A stretch of DNA of 64,000 nt from contig OU612075.1 of NCBI GenBank assembly GCA_914767715.1, positions 7,376,001-7,440,000 of the forward strand. Direction: 5' to 3'. Both the position numbers and the translations under genes were made by a program. The notes below the pieces were generated by a model. That model made no database searches and was not told the origin of the DNA. It saw nothing but the letters and a program-made list of their open reading frames with translations. Source of the stretch: Membranipora membranacea (taxonomy: Eukaryota; Bryozoa; Gymnolaemata; Cheilostomatida; Membraniporidae). This document shows, one piece after another, positions 60,475 through 64,000 of this stretch (position 1 is the stretch's first letter; each line of letters opens with the position of its first letter).

Positions 60475-63400
60475 ATGCAGCAGATAAAGGTTTCGCTGAT
60501 TTCGCTGCTCGTGGGACTTTTGGGAGTTGTGTCAGCAGCTTCCCCTAGCCCAGCTTTACAGGTAAGAAAAGTTCAACTTAACTCGTACCATACAATCATT
60601 CTTAAGAGTTTATTGCCCATGTCCTGTACATCCCAACCCCAACATATACCTGGCCAAGGAGTATTGCTTTGTTTGTCGTATCGTAGTATCACCTTTGAGC
60701 AGATTTCATAAGCCTATCAGAAACAGCGTTTGATAGTCTCTTATTTGACTGTTGAGGAAAGTAGTCATCAACGGTGATTGACCAACACGGTGCTACTGTG
60801 TAAGATTCGTTCTCAACCTTGATAGTTATGCATGTTTTCAATATCCTCCATGACTCAGGAAGGGTACTCATATTATAATTGCAATGGTCACTAATGGGTT
60901 ATAATTAAGTGTACAGAGTGCAGACAACTTGCCATCACATGTGGCTCTTTGCAATGGAGTTACACAATACCAATTCCCGTTAATACAATTTTGATGGTGA
61001 TCGTCTTTTCTTTGTCATGAGAAAATAACTCACAGTATAATCTTTCAGATTCTATTCGCTGACCATTATATTTTTACTATGTAGTCTTACACATGAGCCG
61101 CACTGATGCTTTCTACCAATTGTAGCCATAGGAGCTACCTCCCACACGGAAAGAATATAGTACACAAGCATCTAACCTTCAAGTTTACGACTTATTGAGT
61201 CTCTTTAGAACGACTGGATGAATGACTTTAACCACCGATATATTATATTCATGGATTAGGGGAACATATCTGACCCTAGCCCTGTTCACACGGCCACGGG
61301 TTTTGGTTTTTTTGGTTTTGTCAAAACCAAAAAAACCAAAACCCGTGGCCGTGTGAACAGGGCTAATCTGACCCTGCATATGGCAATTTATGTGTGACTG
61401 CTGAAAACAGTTTCTCATCTTTGATTGATACAAAAGTTCAGTAATGCAACAGCTTCCCTGTTGTATGCATTTGTCAAGATGCTAGGCTGAATTGTTAAAG
61501 GTTCTTACTGGGACGTCAGTCAATGAATAACATTAAAGCTGCCAGAACATAAGCTAGATCCATTTACTTTACTGACACAAATCTAATACTGATGAAATTT
61601 CTCCACAACTAGCCATGTTATGTATCTAATCACTGATCCACGAATTCATATCACTCTTCCATATAATTTGAAGGCAGTAAAGTTAGCCTCCTCCATAACT
61701 TACAAGGCCGTGGCTGGTAATGGATTTGTGAGAGCTGTGGAGACGAAAACCCTCAAGAGCGCTCAGTATAACAAGATAACAGCTAGATTGGCTATACTAG
61801 CGAGAAGCCAATGCATTGTGGTAAGCATGTGTTGTCAAAGGGTCATGGCCTTATTCATTTCTTCATTTATTTGTATTTTATTATTGTTTATTTTGTTATT
61901 ATTTATCCTATGATTATTTATATTATTATTATATATTTTCTAATTATTCATTTTATTATTATTTATTTTATTATTTTTTATTATTTTACTATTATTTATA
62001 TTTTACAAAATTTATTCTAAAATTATTTGTTTTTTTATTATTTCTTATCTTTATTAAGTAATATGAAAATTGGAAGCTGCATCATATCAGGAGTTGCTAC
62101 TGAACAGTGCGCTATGTATGGTTTTCTGTGACACTGATTTCAGAATGAGATCTTAGTATCTGGATTCAAATAATTTTGAATGATGATCCTGGCTCCCATG
62201 AATGCGGTTATCACTTGTTTTAATTCAGGACTTTTGGGACTATGGGACATCAAAATAGGATCTTGTTTTTGGAAATAATTTTTTTGGTGAGAGTCAGGAA
62301 CAGTCTGAAGGTGCAGAAATGTGTTCTGTGAGGTCCCAAGTTCAATTGCCAGCACCGGCACTTATACCTGATTTTGAACTAGCACACCATTCATCCTTAC
62401 CAGGTCCTAGTGGAAAAGGACTAAGACTACCACCCCACATGCAGTAAAGAAATTCCCTTCTCGATATAGAGACTAGCCGGGCAAGAGTATAGGGCGCTGT
62501 AACTCTCCGCAATGAAGACATAGACCTCAATTCATTTTTGGGACGAGCGTTGACAAAATAGCTTGAGGCCCACAACACACAAAGACATGTTATTGACAAG
62601 CTTTTGGGGTAAGGATATTACAGGGACCACAGTTGAATCGTGGTATGGCCAGGGTCAGCCTTGGTCCTAGATATGGCCCTTGCTTTATATGCAAAATCAA
62701 GGGTTGGCTGTTTGTTGTAAGAGTGTTGAACGATCTTAACACTCACCATCTCTAATATTTTATTACTCAGAAAAGACAGCTCAAGTTTAGTAGATCTGAC
62801 AGAGAATTCACAGCAGTAGAAGTACCGCTGCTAAAAGACATCAGTGATTATTTGACAGAACTTCAGAACGAAGCGCTCAACATGCTTGATTCTCCACAAG
62901 GCCTGGTGAGCACTAAATTCACCCTCAGAACTTACTGCTAATCAATTTTTTTATTTTCATCATAAAGGTAGACCTTGGGTGTAGTTGTGAGGCCGGCTTG
63001 AGACTGAAGAGACAGGATTTATCCCCAACCACAAGTCAGTATTTGGTGAAAAATAACAGCCTATCAAAGCTGATATTCTCATGAATCCCACCAACAGAAT
63101 GCTGTAGATGATGATTGTGGATAGAACTCCTCAGTGTGCTAAAGCCTTCCAGAAACAATGGGAGATCCAATGATCAATGTGAACTTATTATAGCAGTTGT
63201 AAAGTCTCGACAATCTTAGGCAGCTGCACCAATCATGTTGAAGAAGCCAATGCCAATGCCAATTGCGAATGATAGGAAATATGTTTTCTTATGTTAAAGA
63301 TATTGCCAAAATTTCTATTACAGGAGCTGGTTGCATCAACAGTGCCTGAAGTGCTCTTGAATCCTCGCCCAGTACTACCTATGAGAATGACAAAGAGGGC

Positions 63401-63617
63401 AACTACCTACACATATCAGTACTACATTCCTGGTGGAAAACTAGGTGGGAAATCTAAAGCAGCTGTTCTAATGGCTAGAGTGAGAAACTTGATGACCAAC
63501 ACCTACTCGTTCCGTCTGCTAGTGAATGCTGTCAAGAATGGAACAGCCAGATCTGCCCTCAAGACACTATGTGCCTGTAAATCTACCACCACTTTCAACA
63601 AGTTCATTGCTGGTTGA
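60475..63617 (+). CDS. Small secreted protein of unknown family
   Basis: Exons: 60475-60561 (signal peptide, MQQIKVSLISLLVGLLG...VSA), 61613-61820, 62771-62905, 63324-63617, with TGA at 63615-63617. The last three join in phase, but exon 1 (phase 0) and exon 2 (needs phase 2) do not, so a short exon between 60562 and 61612 is missing from the model. The mature part is basic, with AVKLASSITYKAV, ARLAILARSQC, a helical stretch (DISDYLTELQNEALNML) and a C-terminus rich in Lys/Arg/Thr (RATTYTYQYYIPGG, TLCACKS). AATAAA follows at 63645. No domain is recognised. Secretion is predicted from the signal peptide only. Confidence 0.62.
61277..61365. mobile_element. 89-bp perfect-hairpin MITE, 9-bp target duplication
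   Basis: 44-base arms are perfectly complementary around a single T: TAGCCCTGTTCACACGGCCA at the left, its complement at the right. Flanked by identical atctgaccc (61268-61276 and 61366-61374). Perfect pairing and a perfect duplication point to a recent insertion. It lies in an intron of the secreted-protein gene. Confidence 0.98.
61860..62055. repeat. TTATT low-complexity tract
   Basis: Nearly 200 bp of ttattattta-type sequence in an intron of the secreted-protein gene. It encodes hydrophobic Ile/Phe/Tyr frames that are not genes. Confidence 0.92.
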
Positions 63618-63644
63618 GTATAGTTTGCCACCTGTATTTTTGTC

Positions 63645-63650
63645 AATAAA
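63645..63650 (+). promoter_or_regulatory. Polyadenylation signal AATAAA
   Basis: AATAAA 28 bp after the stop codon of the secreted-protein gene, a usual distance for the end of an animal transcript. Confidence 0.65.
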
Positions 63651-64000
63651 GATCATCGAGACAAATAGTGTGTATTTAATTGACAGTATCACATGTAAAA
63701 TGTCCAAATAAATATGCAGCAAGAAAAAAAGGGACATCTATTTTAGCTAGATCTTAGGAATATACCAGCCATAAAATTCTTAGGTATGTAAAATGATGTT
63801 CAACACTTCCTACCTATACAAGGCTATGAAAGAGCCAATACTAAAAAGGAGTATATAGCTCACATGAGCAAGATCTATTTAAAAATGAAATATTTGAATA
63901 TATTATCTATATTTCTCTATATACAGTTTTACTAAAAAATTGTTTATAAAATAAATGTCAGCGGTTCCATTGCCACTTAGGTAGTGTCAGCTGTCACCGT

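Overview
The window is eukaryotic and most likely comes from an invertebrate or early-branching animal genome, with a demosponge a reasonable guess (inference). It is AT-rich. The genes are split by many GT-AG introns of roughly 60 bp to 2.6 kb. The proteins are of animal type: a haem peroxidase with a thrombospondin-type end, a membrane C-type lectin, an HYR-like domain, and P-superfamily transposase and PIF1-type helicase remnants. I saw no bacterial operons, rRNA or CRISPR. The gene models below were joined by hand from splice sites, and reading-phase agreement across introns was the main check.

Layout. 0.99-11.55 kb (minus): an 18-exon secreted animal haem peroxidase with a TSP1-like C-terminus, its introns studded with small transposons. 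11.5-15.6 kb: no gene found, only repeats. 15.6-19.6 kb (plus): a P-element-like transposase with one in-frame stop. 19.94-20.93 kb: a 1-kb nested fold-back element. 21.0-28.6 kb (minus): a PIF1-like helicase gene that ends in a PHD finger and carries frameshifts and a Walker B change. It faces the transposase tail to tail. 28.6-33.3 kb: a tRNA-like repeat and two short gene ends, one of them HYR-like.

34.5-51.4 kb is a tandem segmental duplication. It holds three copies (two complete, one truncated) of a minus-strand gene for a small four-pass membrane protein that I cannot assign to a family. A diverged paralogue with the same exon phases lies at 52.1-53.7 kb. Because copies of the unit can be compared, young insertions stand out as filled versus empty sites, with clean target duplications. 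56.1-60.15 kb (plus): a five-exon single-pass C-type lectin receptor. 60.5-63.6 kb (plus): a small secreted protein of unknown family.

The strongest unlisted signal is a dense population of tiny inverted-repeat elements with 9-bp target duplications, a Mutator-like hallmark. Several families begin TAG and end CTA. Further elements show TTAA or 8-bp duplications. The best candidate for an undescribed system is the convergent pair of a P-like transposase and a PIF1-PHD helicase, both decayed here. The four-pass protein family is the second.
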